Below, one piece after another: positions 16,837 through 24,531 of a stretch of DNA of 64,000 bases; within the stretch, counting starts at the first letter, position 1, and each line of letters starts with the position of its first letter. The DNA comes from Clostridia bacterium (GTDB taxonomy: Bacteria; Bacillota; Clostridia; Oscillospirales; Acutalibacteraceae). The stretch lies in contig JAFXFF010000018.1 in the NCBI GenBank assembly GCA_017520705.1, forward strand, positions 1 through 64,000. Reading direction: 5' to 3'. A model generated the notes under the pieces. It made no database searches. It saw only the letters and a program-made list of their open reading frames with translations, and was not told the origin of the DNA. The position numbers were made by a program, and so were the translations under genes.

Positions 16837-17463
16837 ATGAACTGTGTCATTTATTCATGTGAAAATTTTGGTGAAATCCAAAAACTGTCGGTAAATGAAT
16901 ACCAAGACCCGTTTGTATCCTCTCAATTCTGCATTGTCAAAAAATATGAAACTCTTTATAGAGATGCGCTTCCTCGGTTTGAAAAACATGGAAACACACC
17001 ATACGCTTTACCTGCAAAAGAAAAAACAATGCGCATCTATAAAGGCATTGATCGAGAACCGCTTGAATATACCCCCGATGATTTCCACGAATACTCGCCA
17101 GAAAGCGCCCTTCAGTTTTTTGGTTCAATTTCCAAGCAAGATGCTGAATTGCTTTTTATTAGAGTTGCAGGGAGTGAAGATAAAATTCCAGATGGATTAA
17201 CTTTACTGGGATACGATGCTGCATGGGTATTTGGTCACGGCATATGTGACGGCTTTTCCGCAATTTGTGACTGCATGTTTTTGTGCCGCTGGCATGGATG
17301 TGATAATGAAGGCACCGAATTTTTGTCAGAATTCCAAAAACTAAATAAAAACGGTCTTTTTAATAGTGCAGCGGAAACTGATGAATATTTAATACACTAC
17401 CTTAGCCAAAATTGGGCTGAGCAAGGGGAGTATTGCATCTATGAGATTTATGGTCAACTCTAA
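16837..17463 (+). CDS. Hypothetical protein, AT-rich cargo of the tRNA-Ser site
   Basis: 208 residues from the ATG six bases after GGAGGTG. No signal peptide or membrane segment. The C-terminal half (AAWVFGHGICDGFSAICDCMFLCRWHGC, FQKLNKNGLF, then WAEQGEYCIYEIYG) looks like a compact globular domain seen in scattered bacterial hypothetical proteins; I cannot name it. Base composition is far richer in AT than the lysine genes, and the gene sits between two copies of the tRNA-associated repeat, so recent acquisition is likely. It has its own promoter behind a 20-base-spaced repeat array. Confidence 0.75.
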   Translation: MNCVIYSCENFGEIQKLSVNEYQDPFVSSQFCIVKKYETLYRDALPRFEKHGNTPYALPAKEKTMRIYKGIDREPLEYTPDDFHEYSPESALQFFGSISKQDAELLFIRVAGSEDKIPDGLTLLGYDAAWVFGHGICDGFSAICDCMFLCRWHGCDNEGTEFLSEFQKLNKNGLFNSAAETDEYLIHYLSQNWAEQGEYCIYEIYGQL

Positions 17464-17481
17464 TTGCTGTCAACTATTCTG

Positions 17482-17549
17482 TGCACCCCCTAATCTAAAA
17501 TGCACCCCCTAAAATGACTTTGCACCCCCTAACCTCAAAAGGGGGTGCA
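17482..17549. repeat. Three direct and one inverted copy of TGCACCCCCTAA
   Basis: Direct copies start at 17482, 17501 and 17521 (19-20 bases apart) and the inverted arm GGGGGTGCA is at 17541-17549. The third copy forms a hairpin with the inverted arm followed by TTTGT, so it may end the 16837 transcript; the other two could compete for the same arm. Confidence 0.65.
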
Positions 17550-17574
17550 TTTGTATCAAAATTAGGGTTAGTTC

Positions 17575-17706
17575 CCAAAAAAGAAGCATCACCATCCGGT
17601 GGTGCTTCTTTTTTCGTGATGTGGGAGTAGTCTGAAATCTCGTTAGTTTGCCGCAAGGCAAACTATAGAAGATTGCGAAGCAATCGACGGAGTTCAAATC
17701 TCTCCA
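17575..17706 (+). repeat. Structured tRNA-associated repeat, copy B
   Basis: Second copy of the 16431-16562 element, ending in a 17-base piece of the tRNA-Ser 3' end (17690-17706). The acceptor half of the tRNA sequence is missing. It marks the right edge of the AT-rich segment. No tRNA lies next to it. Confidence 0.85.
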
Positions 17707-17809
17707 CTTCTTCACGCACAAACCCCCTCTATCACGGGCGATCGAGGATGCTCCCTACAGGCACACATTCCGATGCTGCGCATACCCAGCCCCCTCCCCA
17801 CAGGCAATA

Positions 17810-17838
17810 TTGACACCTCATGCACGCCGTGTTATAAT
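17810..17838 (+). promoter_or_regulatory. Consensus promoter of the small membrane protein gene
   Basis: TTGACA (17810-17815), a 17-base spacer and TATAAT (17833-17838); a perfect sigma-A promoter 37 bases before the ATG. Confidence 0.9.
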
Positions 17839-17874
17839 GAACGTGCGACCACCTATACGAAAGGAGACAATACT

Positions 17875-17967
17875 ATGCAAGCATCTTCCGGCTGTCTGTC
17901 TATGATTATGGGCTTTTTCGGTTTTCTCGGTGTTGTCGGTGTCTTGGTTATGACGCTGATTGGCTAA
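17875..17967 (+). CDS. 30-residue single-span membrane protein
   Basis: MQASSGCLSMIMGFFGFLGVV then GVLVMTLIG. A short polar N-terminus with one Cys is followed by one glycine-rich hydrophobic span of about 20 residues. ATG follows AAAGGAGA at a good distance, a perfect promoter lies upstream and a T-tailed hairpin downstream, so it is a complete single-gene unit despite its size. No family is recognised. Possible roles are a membrane-protein regulator or a small toxin-like peptide; nothing here distinguishes them. Confidence 0.7.
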   Translation: MQASSGCLSMIMGFFGFLGVVGVLVMTLIG

Positions 17968-17978
17968 AACGCGTTGGC

Positions 17979-18009
17979 AAAAGGGGTGTTCATCGAGCAT
18001 CCCTTTTTG
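17979..18009 (+). terminator. Terminator of the small membrane protein gene
   Basis: AAAAGGGGTG, a nine-base loop and CATCCCTTTTT, 12 bases after the stop. Confidence 0.8.
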
Positions 18010-18031
18010 TGTTGCACCCCGAAATTGCCTA

Positions 18032-18060
18032 TTGTGCTTTTCCAGGAAATGCATTATAAT
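18032..18060 (+). promoter_or_regulatory. Promoter of the zinc-ribbon membrane protein gene
   Basis: TTGTGC (18032-18037), a 17-base spacer and TATAAT (18055-18060), 30 bases before the GTG start. Confidence 0.75.
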
Positions 18061-18090
18061 AAAACCAACGAAAAACAAGGAGGAGTTTCT

Positions 18091-18711
18091 GTGTTCTGTA
18101 CCAAATGCGGTCAACAAATTGTGGACGGCAGTGCTTTCTGCCCGCTGTGCGGCGCCCCTCAGGCGGCTCCCGCCCCCCAGCCTGCCTACCAGCAGCCCGT
18201 GCAGCCCCAGTACCAGCAGCCCCAATACCAACAACCCGTTCAGACGGTTTATCAGCAGCCGGTGCAGCCCCAGTACCAGCAACCGGTGCAGCCCCCCTAT
18301 CAGCAGCCTGTTTACGCTCCGCAGGGACTGGATTGGAAGAACTTCTACAATCAGTGCGTGTCCAAAAAATCCAAGGGCTACGTTACGTGGATGGCGGTCA
18401 TCTGCTTTATCACCGCGGCCATCAGCATTCCGTTGATGATCGTGCTGGAGAATAACCTTGCCATTATGGATATCGCCGTCTACACGATACTGGGTGCTCT
18501 GCTGTTGGCCACCAAGCATTGGGTCTTCGCTCTGCTGCCCACCCTCTACAGCGCCGTGTGGACGGTCTACGGCATGGTGGCCACCGAAGGTGCCCCCAGC
18601 GGCATCGTAGCCCTGATTGTCGGTGCCAGCTGTGTCACCGTGCTGATGAAGGCGAACAAAGCCTACAACGAATACAAAACCACCGGTAGATTCCCTGAGC
18701 AACAGATCTAA
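18091..18711 (+). CDS. Zinc-ribbon membrane protein with Pro/Gln/Tyr repeats
   Basis: 206 residues. GTG start five bases after AAGGAGGAG; the open frame upstream lies over the promoter and terminator and is rejected. An N-terminal zinc ribbon (CTKCGQQ, then CPLCGAP, about 3-24) is followed by a YQQPVQPQ-type repeat tract (about 30-75) and a membrane domain with three or four spans (about 95-190). This zinc ribbon plus disordered linker plus membrane domain layout is common in Firmicutes proteins of unknown role. It is a single-gene unit between its own promoter and terminator. Confidence 0.8.
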   Translation: MFCTKCGQQIVDGSAFCPLCGAPQAAPAPQPAYQQPVQPQYQQPQYQQPVQTVYQQPVQPQYQQPVQPPYQQPVYAPQGLDWKNFYNQCVSKKSKGYVTWMAVICFITAAISIPLMIVLENNLAIMDIAVYTILGALLLATKHWVFALLPTLYSAVWTVYGMVATEGAPSGIVALIVGASCVTVLMKANKAYNEYKTTGRFPEQQI

Positions 18712-18724
18712 CCGCCATTTATTT

Positions 18725-18758
18725 AAACGCCCCTCTGCCGTAGAGGGGCGTTTTCTTT
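18725..18758 (+). terminator. Terminator of the zinc-ribbon gene
   Basis: AAACGCCCCTCT, a short loop and AGAGGGGCGTTTTCTTTT. Confidence 0.9.
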
Positions 18759-18781
18759 TGGATATTTGTACATTTCGCCTA

Positions 18782-18809
18782 TTGTAATTGTCAATATTTG
18801 TAGTATAAT
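18782..18809 (+). promoter_or_regulatory. Promoter of the secreted nuclease gene
   Basis: TTGTAA (18782-18787), a 16-base spacer and TATAAT (18804-18809), 48 bases before the ATG. Confidence 0.6.
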
Positions 18810-18857
18810 GATAGTATGGAATTTATGCGCAAGAAAAAACAAAAAGGAGATCGTGCT

Positions 18858-20936
18858 ATGAAAACTCTTTCCAAGCGTTCATTGGCGTGGCTGAGCTCTC
18901 TGCTGCTGCTCGTCAGCATCTTCGCCAGCCTCGTCGTTGTGCCCGTCGAGGCGGCAACGGTGGACTACGTCTATTCCGGCAGCTACGTCTACAACTGGGG
19001 CACCCGCGAAGAAGTGGCTACCTTTATGTCCCCCATGGCGGAGGCGTGGTATGAGAAGAACAATACCTCCTACGAAGAGCTGTCTGCCCTCAGCGGCTCT
19101 GCCTCCCGCGACAGTGTGCCCTCCAGTGCCCTGTACAAAGAGCTGAAGAGCCTGATGACCACCAACCACAAGAAGATCACCAGCTATGCAGAAACCCGCG
19201 ACCTGTTCCAGTATACCGACTGCGAGGGTAGCGGTAAGGTAAGCAAGAAGATCTCTTCCTTCTACTCCGGCACCGCCATCGGCCCCGCCTGGGACGGCGG
19301 CGGCACCTGGAACCGCGAGCACACCTGGCCCAACAGCAAGGGCGACGCCTCCGGCAACGGTGAAAACGACATCTTTATGCTCCGCCCCACCTCCAAGAGC
19401 GAAAACTCCTCCCGTGGCAACAAAGCCTACGGCGAGACCAACAGCACCAGCTACTACAACCCCAACTCCGAGTCCGGCGGCAAGCACGACCTGCGCGGCG
19501 ACGTGGCCCGCATCATGCTGTTTGTCTACTGCCGCTGGGGCAACACCGTCATGATGTGGGGCTCCTCCGGCGTGATGGAGAGCCGCGAGGTGCTGCTCAA
19601 GTGGGTGGAGGAAGACCCCGTGGATACCTGGGAATTGGGCCGTAACGACTCCGCCCAGTCCATCACCGGCACCCGCAACGTGTTTGTGGACTATCCCGAA
19701 TTGATCTTCATTATGTTTGGTGAGGACATCCCTGCCGACTACGATTCCCCCTCCGGCGAGGGTGCCTCCGACTCCTACAACATCACCGCCACCTCCTCCA
19801 ACACCGCCTACGGCACCGTGTCGGTCAGCGGCAAGACCATCACCGCCAGCCCTAAGGCGGGCTACGCCGTGTCCGGCTACACCATCCTCAGCGGCTCCGC
19901 CGACGTGGTGCGCAGCGGCAACACCTTCACCGTCACCGCCGCCAGCGACGTGAGCATCCGCATCGACTTTGCTCCCCGGCAGCAGGTGCAGGTCAAGCTG
20001 ATGCAGGGCAATACCCTCCTTGACACCCTCACCGCCTACAGCGGCGACGAGGTGACCCTGCCCGACTGGACGTGGGACCTGCCCGACGATGGCACCACCT
20101 TTGTGGGTTGGGTGGAGAATACGGTGGAGGAGACCACCGATATGCCCACCTACTATGCCGCAGGCAGCAAGTACACCGTGGGTGACAATACCACGCTGTA
20201 CGCCCTCCTCTCCCGCACCGAGCTGGACGGCGGCGTGCTGAGCAACGTCTTCGAGCCCTACAGCGGCCCCCTCACCGAGGGTGACTATCTGGTGGTGGGC
20301 AACAACGCCGTGATGCTGGGTGCCCTCACCGACAAGACCCGCCTGCAATACGAGGACATCACCCTCACGGGCGGCAACATCATCGCCCCCAACGACAAGG
20401 CGGTATGGCACATCGCCCCCAACGGCACCAACTGGACCATGCTCAATCTGAGCACCGGCTCCTATGCCGGCGGCACCGGCTACAAGTCCAGCAATCAGGC
20501 GACCCTGATCGCTACACTGACCGACTTTGCCAAGTGGACGGTGACCGTCAAGTCCAACAACACCTACGACTTTATCAACGTGGGCAACGAGGCCGCCGGC
20601 ATCAACCCCCTGCTGCGCCACAACGGCTCCGTGGGCTTTGCCTGCTATGCCAAGAACACCAACGTGGGCACCACCATCACGCTGTATAAGCGGGCGGGCG
20701 GTACCACCTACTACTTCACCGACAGCACCCCCGCCCCCTCCTTCACCTACGGTGATCTGAATGACGACGGCCGCATCAACAACCACGATCTGGCTCTGCT
20801 CCAGAAATATCTCAACGAATGGGACGTGACCGTCAACGAGGCCGCCTGCGACACCAACGCCGACGGCCGTATCAACAACCACGACCTGGCCCTGCTCCAG
20901 AAATATCTCAACGAATGGGATGTCACGCTGGGGTGA
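18858..20936 (+). CDS. Secreted endonuclease I family nuclease with C-terminal type I dockerin
   Basis: 692 residues from the ATG at 18858 (AAAAGGAGAT upstream). A signal peptide of about 33 residues ends near PVEAAT. The catalytic domain (about 35-285) has the His-Me finger signature TWNREHTWPNS and the supporting HDLRGDVARIMLFVYCRWG, so it should cut DNA and possibly RNA without sequence preference. Two or three beta-rich modules follow (about 300-620, including an InlB-type VGWVENTVEETT stretch), and a dockerin with two calcium loops (DLNDDGRINNHDLALLQ and DTNADGRINNHDLALLQ) ends the protein. It is likely secreted and docked on a cohesin partner, for scavenging nucleic acids. Confidence 0.9.
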   Translation: MKTLSKRSLAWLSSLLLLVSIFASLVVVPVEAATVDYVYSGSYVYNWGTREEVATFMSPMAEAWYEKNNTSYEELSALSGSASRDSVPSSALYKELKSLMTTNHKKITSYAETRDLFQYTDCEGSGKVSKKISSFYSGTAIGPAWDGGGTWNREHTWPNSKGDASGNGENDIFMLRPTSKSENSSRGNKAYGETNSTSYYNPNSESGGKHDLRGDVARIMLFVYCRWGNTVMMWGSSGVMESREVLLKWVEEDPVDTWELGRNDSAQSITGTRNVFVDYPELIFIMFGEDIPADYDSPSGEGASDSYNITATSSNTAYGTVSVSGKTITASPKAGYAVSGYTILSGSADVVRSGNTFTVTAASDVSIRIDFAPRQQVQVKLMQGNTLLDTLTAYSGDEVTLPDWTWDLPDDGTTFVGWVENTVEETTDMPTYYAAGSKYTVGDNTTLYALLSRTELDGGVLSNVFEPYSGPLTEGDYLVVGNNAVMLGALTDKTRLQYEDITLTGGNIIAPNDKAVWHIAPNGTNWTMLNLSTGSYAGGTGYKSSNQATLIATLTDFAKWTVTVKSNNTYDFINVGNEAAGINPLLRHNGSVGFACYAKNTNVGTTITLYKRAGGTTYYFTDSTPAPSFTYGDLNDDGRINNHDLALLQKYLNEWDVTVNEAACDTNADGRINNHDLALLQKYLNEWDVTLG

Positions 20937-20949
20937 TCCTACCAAATGC

Positions 20950-20985
20950 AAGATGCCGAAGCCACCGCTTCGGCATCTTTTTTTG
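20950..20985 (+). terminator. Terminator of the nuclease gene
   Basis: AGATGCCGAAG, a six-base loop and CTTCGGCATCTTTTTTT. Confidence 0.93.
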
Positions 20986-20993
20986 GCTTTTTC

Positions 20994-21022
20994 TTGCATT
21001 TTTCGCCCCTTTGTGCTACAAT
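20994..21022 (+). promoter_or_regulatory. Promoter of the 21054 gene
   Basis: TTGCAT (20994-20999), a 17-base spacer and TACAAT (21017-21022). Confidence 0.75.
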
Positions 21023-21053
21023 GCTCTCATAGTTTTTATATCGAGGTGCTTCT

Positions 21054-21476
21054 ATGCGTCGTCATCCACGGCCCACCTATCGGCCCACCTACGAATATGA
21101 ATACAAAGAGCCCAGCATCTACAAGCAGAGAATCCGCCGCGATCCCCGACTGAAGGCGTTGGACGTCTTTCTTTTTCTCTTGGTCATTCCCCTGCCTCTC
21201 GCCGGATTGATCCTGGAGCTGACGAGGGTATCGCCTGTGCCCGTTCTGGCACTGACCGCCTACACCGCCATCGCCCAAGTTGGGGCAGGATTGCTGTTTA
21301 TCATCCTCACCGCCTTAGGCGTGGGCGGCTTTGGCAAAGTGGGCTTTTTCTTCACCCACACACGGGGTAAACGGTGGATGACCACCGCCGAAGCGAAAGG
21401 AAACACCTTCCTATTCGGTTTCATTATGCTGACCATCGGCGTGTTGGCAGGGCTACTCACCATCAAGATGCTATAA
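21054..21476 (+). CDS. Small membrane protein of unknown function
   Basis: 140 residues. A basic, Tyr/Pro-rich N-terminus (about 1-38, with RRHPRPTYRPTYEYEY) precedes three hydrophobic spans at about 40-60, 68-92 and 118-138. No family is recognised. The ATG follows GAGGTG. It is a single-gene unit with its own promoter and terminator. Confidence 0.7.
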   Translation: MRRHPRPTYRPTYEYEYKEPSIYKQRIRRDPRLKALDVFLFLLVIPLPLAGLILELTRVSPVPVLALTAYTAIAQVGAGLLFIILTALGVGGFGKVGFFFTHTRGKRWMTTAEAKGNTFLFGFIMLTIGVLAGLLTIKML

Positions 21477-21480
21477 TTAG

Positions 21481-21529
21481 AAAGCACCCGAGGAGATCGG
21501 ATCAGTCCGGATTTCCTCGGGCGCTTTTT
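21481..21529. terminator. Terminator between the 21054 gene and the AraC gene
   Basis: AAAGC-CCCGAGGA and TCCTCGGGCGCTTTTT enclose a second small GATCGGATC-type palindrome. The genes converge here, so it probably serves both. Confidence 0.85.
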
Positions 21530-21532
21530 CAT

Positions 21533-22369
21533 TTACAGATCCTGTCCTGCCTTGCCCTGACGCACCTGATTGGGGGTACAGCCATAGCGGCGGCGGAACA
21601 GACGGCCGAAATGGTTATAATCGAAGAAGCCCACGGCCTGGGCCACCTCGGTGACGGTGTATTCCTCGGTCTTCAGCAGATTCATCGCCTTACGCAGACG
21701 AATCTCGTTGATGTACTGCAGCGGAGCCTGCCCCACGCCGTCGCGGAACAGATGTCCCAACCGATCGGGACTGAGGCACAATAGCTGCGCCAGCTGATTG
21801 ACCGAGATGCGCTCAGAGAAATTCTGCTCGATGTAATTCAGAGCAGGGCGCAGACGCTCCAGATCCCGACGCCGCTTGACCAAGTCCTTGGCAGGCATGG
21901 CTTCGGCCGCGTAATGGCGGCACAGGTACACCAGCAGTTCGGTCACAATGGAGCGGCAAAGGGGACGGTACCCCTCCTGCTCCATCTGACGTTCCGTAAA
22001 GATGCGCACAAACAGTTCGCGAATGTGGGCATCCCCGCGGATGAGGGAGACAAACCGTTTCTCGCCCAATTCGCGGGACAGCGCCGCCGGGTCAAAGGTC
22101 AAAAAATACGCATCGTAGGGTACCACAGTGCTGTAGCCGGCATGGAGGGCGTTGCGATTGGCGATGATCAAATCGCCCTGCTGAACCTGATACTCCTCCT
22201 GGTCAATATGAAACACCGCACTGCCCTGCATCACGTAGTGCATCTCCACATGCTCGTGCCAATGACTTTGAAAGGCTTCACCGCACTCGGTGTGATAGTT
22301 CTGCCCCAACTGAATGGGCAGTTCCTCATCGTGAAGCACCTTTTTTTCATACAATTCCAGGTTGGGCAT
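21533..22369 (-). CDS. AraC family transcriptional regulator
   Basis: 278 residues. An N-terminal cupin sensor domain (about 10-150: HWHEHVEMHYVMQGSAVFHID, then GDLIIANRNALHAG) is followed by a C-terminal double helix-turn-helix (about 180-275: INQLAQLLCLSPDRLGHLFRD, then VTEVAQAVGFFDYNHFGRLFRRRYGCTPNQ). Start ATG after AAAGGAGAG. Last gene of a minus-strand cluster of oxidoreductases and epimerases, which it probably activates in response to the sugar substrate. The ligand is unknown. Confidence 0.93.
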   Translation of the reverse strand: MPNLELYEKKVLHDEELPIQLGQNYHTECGEAFQSHWHEHVEMHYVMQGSAVFHIDQEEYQVQQGDLIIANRNALHAGYSTVVPYDAYFLTFDPAALSRELGEKRFVSLIRGDAHIRELFVRIFTERQMEQEGYRPLCRSIVTELLVYLCRHYAAEAMPAKDLVKRRRDLERLRPALNYIEQNFSERISVNQLAQLLCLSPDRLGHLFRDGVGQAPLQYINEIRLRKAMNLLKTEEYTVTEVAQAVGFFDYNHFGRLFRRRYGCTPNQVRQGKAGQDL

Positions 22370-22411
22370 AATCGCTCTCCTTGTCCTTTGCGTGTTGAAT
22401 AATGGAAAACG

Positions 22412-23566
22412 TTAAATCTCGGGGATCTCGATCTCAATCTCACGGCCCAGCTCGTTGGAACGGACGATGCCGTCGATGATGGCCTGGTTGTAGACGATCT
22501 GAGAAGAAGGTACGGGGGCGGTGCCACCGTTCTTGATGGCATCCAGGAAAGAACGCACCTTGCCGTAGAACATCTTGCCGAAGTCGTCGTCGTTGCAACG
22601 AGGTACCTCGTAACAAATCTCCTGACCCGCCACCTTCTTATATACCTTCAAGGGGCTGGGGAAGTCGCCGTTCCAGCACTCGGTAGAGGGGATGCGCAGC
22701 GCACCTTCGGTACCCAGAATCAGGGCATCGCCGCAGGTGTCCATGTGCATGGCCCAAGAAATGCGGAAGTCCAGAATGATGCCGCCCTCCAGACGGATAA
22801 AGCCGGCGGCGAAATCGTCCACCTCAAACTTCTCGGCGTACTCGGGGTTCCAAGGATAGGTGTCGGGACGGATGCCGAAGAAGTTGGAGGTATAGCCGGT
22901 GACGGTCAAAGGTTTGGGGTCACCTACGGCGTGCAGCAGCATATCCAAAGAATAGGTGCCGATGTCACCGATGGCGCCGATGCCGCCGGTCTCCTTCTCA
23001 ATGAAGGTGGTGCCGTAGGGGGTGGGGATGCCGTTGCGGCGGCCGCCGCCGGCCTGCAGATAGTAAACCTTACCCAGCTCGCCGCTGTCCACGATCTTCT
23101 TGATCATCTGCATATTGACGCCCATACGGGGCTGGAATCCCAAGGAGAGGATCTTGCCGCTCTTCTTCTCGGCGCGCATAACCTCAACCGCCTCGTCCAG
23201 CGTGACGGTAAAGGGCTTCTCCAGCAGCACGTGGCAGCCGTGCTCCAACGCGTCAATGGCGCAGGGAGCGTGCTGGCAGTTGTAGGTGCAGACGGACACC
23301 GCGTCCAGCTCCTCGGCCTCCAGCATCTCGTGGCCGCTGAGATAGTAATGAACCCCCTCCACGCCGTAGCGCTCGCACAGGGCCTGAGCCTTGCCGGGGA
23401 TGAGATCGGCCACCGCCACGATGTCCACATCGGGCATACGACGGTACATGTCGATGTGGGCTTCGGCGATCCAACCGGCGCCGATGATACCGATCTTCAG
23501 CTTCTTAGAAGTGTCGATCACCTCTACACTTTGGTTTTCCTTGAAACGATCTTGAATGTCTGCCAT
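22412..23566 (-). CDS. Gfo/Idh/MocA family NAD(P)-dependent oxidoreductase
   Basis: 384 residues. The Rossmann fold (KIGIIGAGWIAEAHIDMY, about 23-40) comes after a 20-residue leader; VLLEKPFTVTLDEA is the family EKP motif, and a C-terminal substrate domain follows. The start after AAGGAGGATA is firm. The family oxidises or reduces sugars and inositols; the substrate is not evident. A minus-strand promoter (TTGACG, 18 bases, TATTCT at 23635-23606) precedes it, so this gene and the AraC gene may form a separately initiated unit. Confidence 0.93.
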   Translation of the reverse strand: MADIQDRFKENQSVEVIDTSKKLKIGIIGAGWIAEAHIDMYRRMPDVDIVAVADLIPGKAQALCERYGVEGVHYYLSGHEMLEAEELDAVSVCTYNCQHAPCAIDALEHGCHVLLEKPFTVTLDEAVEVMRAEKKSGKILSLGFQPRMGVNMQMIKKIVDSGELGKVYYLQAGGGRRNGIPTPYGTTFIEKETGGIGAIGDIGTYSLDMLLHAVGDPKPLTVTGYTSNFFGIRPDTYPWNPEYAEKFEVDDFAAGFIRLEGGIILDFRISWAMHMDTCGDALILGTEGALRIPSTECWNGDFPSPLKVYKKVAGQEICYEVPRCNDDDFGKMFYGKVRSFLDAIKNGGTAPVPSSQIVYNQAIIDGIVRSNELGREIEIEIPEI

Positions 23567-23605
23567 AACTTATCCTCCTTATATGATGGGGGACGTTATA
23601 GGTTT

Positions 23606-23635
23606 AGAATACACGCTTCTTTACCCGCCCGTCAA
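23606..23635 (-). promoter_or_regulatory. Internal promoter of the sugar cluster
   Basis: TTGACG (23635-23630), an 18-base spacer and TATTCT (23611-23606) on the minus strand. TTGCGTTT (plus strand 23643-23650) lies just upstream and recurs at 26807-26814 near the other promoter of the cluster. Confidence 0.5.
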
Positions 23636-23687
23636 CCCAATATTGCGTTTTGTTCACAAATTCGCAAACTTTAGTCACAAACTAAGA

Positions 23688-24509
23688 TTAACCTTCGTTC
23701 ATCACCGACTGAATGTACTGAATGCTCTTTTCGGCGCATTCCATACGGCTCATACCCTTGGAAGGCTCGTCCTGCTCTACGATGATCCACTCGGCGCCCA
23801 CCTCTTCAGCGGCCTCCAGCAGTGCCTTCACGTCCTGGCAGCCGTAGCCAACGGGGCGCAGCTCAAACTCGGTGGCGGCCTGCGAGGCTTCTTCATCGTC
23901 ACAGTCAATGAGAGCGTACATCTTATCGGTCTTGCCGCCGGCATAATCCTTTAGGTGCACCGTGGGAGCGCGGCCGGGGAAGCGCTTGAGGAACTCCACG
24001 GGATCCTTGCCGCCTACCTTGACCCAGCACAGATCCAGCTGGGTGACCAGCGTATCGGCAGGGATCTCACCGTAGTAGGCCTCCAGCGCGCAGCGACCAT
24101 CCTCAGGCACCTCAGCCAACTCAAAGTCGTGGTTGTGGTAGCCCATGCGGAAGCCAAAGGACTTGCACCGCTCGCCCAGCACACGGATTTTCTCGATGTT
24201 GTCCGCCAGGAAAGCGGGATCGGTGGGCTTGTGGAACCAAGGGATGGCGATGTACTTCATCCCGGTGGCGGCGTAATCCGCCATCAGGTTGTCGTCCCAC
24301 ATCAGATCGGCACCCACGTGGGCACTGACCAGGGTGAGTCCGACTTCATCCAGGATCTCTTTGACCTGCACGGCGGTCATACCGTAGGTGCCTGCCAGCT
24401 CCACACCGCTGTAGCCCATCTCCTTGAGGGCCCGCATGGTGCCGGCAAAGTCTGCCTCCGCCTGATCGCGTACCGAGTAGACCTGAATGGCAATGGGGAA
24501 TTGTTTCAT
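23688..24509 (-). CDS. Sugar phosphate isomerase/epimerase (xylose isomerase-like TIM barrel)
   Basis: 273 residues. MKQFPIAIQVYSVRDQAEADF opens the barrel, GYSGVELAG is the second strand, and GYHNHDFEL, DLCWVKVGGKDPVEFLKRFPG and VHLKDY carry typical metal-binding His/Asp/Glu positions of the IolE/IolI-like superfamily. The ATG follows AAAGGAGT, 22 bases after the preceding gene's stop, so the two are co-transcribed. It pairs with the oxidoreductase on either side; a second pair lies upstream in the same cluster. Confidence 0.92.
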   Translation of the reverse strand: MKQFPIAIQVYSVRDQAEADFAGTMRALKEMGYSGVELAGTYGMTAVQVKEILDEVGLTLVSAHVGADLMWDDNLMADYAATGMKYIAIPWFHKPTDPAFLADNIEKIRVLGERCKSFGFRMGYHNHDFELAEVPEDGRCALEAYYGEIPADTLVTQLDLCWVKVGGKDPVEFLKRFPGRAPTVHLKDYAGGKTDKMYALIDCDDEEASQAATEFELRPVGYGCQDVKALLEAAEEVGAEWIIVEQDEPSKGMSRMECAEKSIQYIQSVMNEG

Positions 24510-24531
24510 ATGTAAGACTCCTTTCCGAGTT

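Noticed and set aside
18879..20999. 706-codon minus-strand frame opposite the secreted nuclease
   Set aside because: Same shadow effect; low-complexity Gly/Val/Ala composition with no start signal, while the plus strand encodes a clear nuclease with signal peptide and dockerin.
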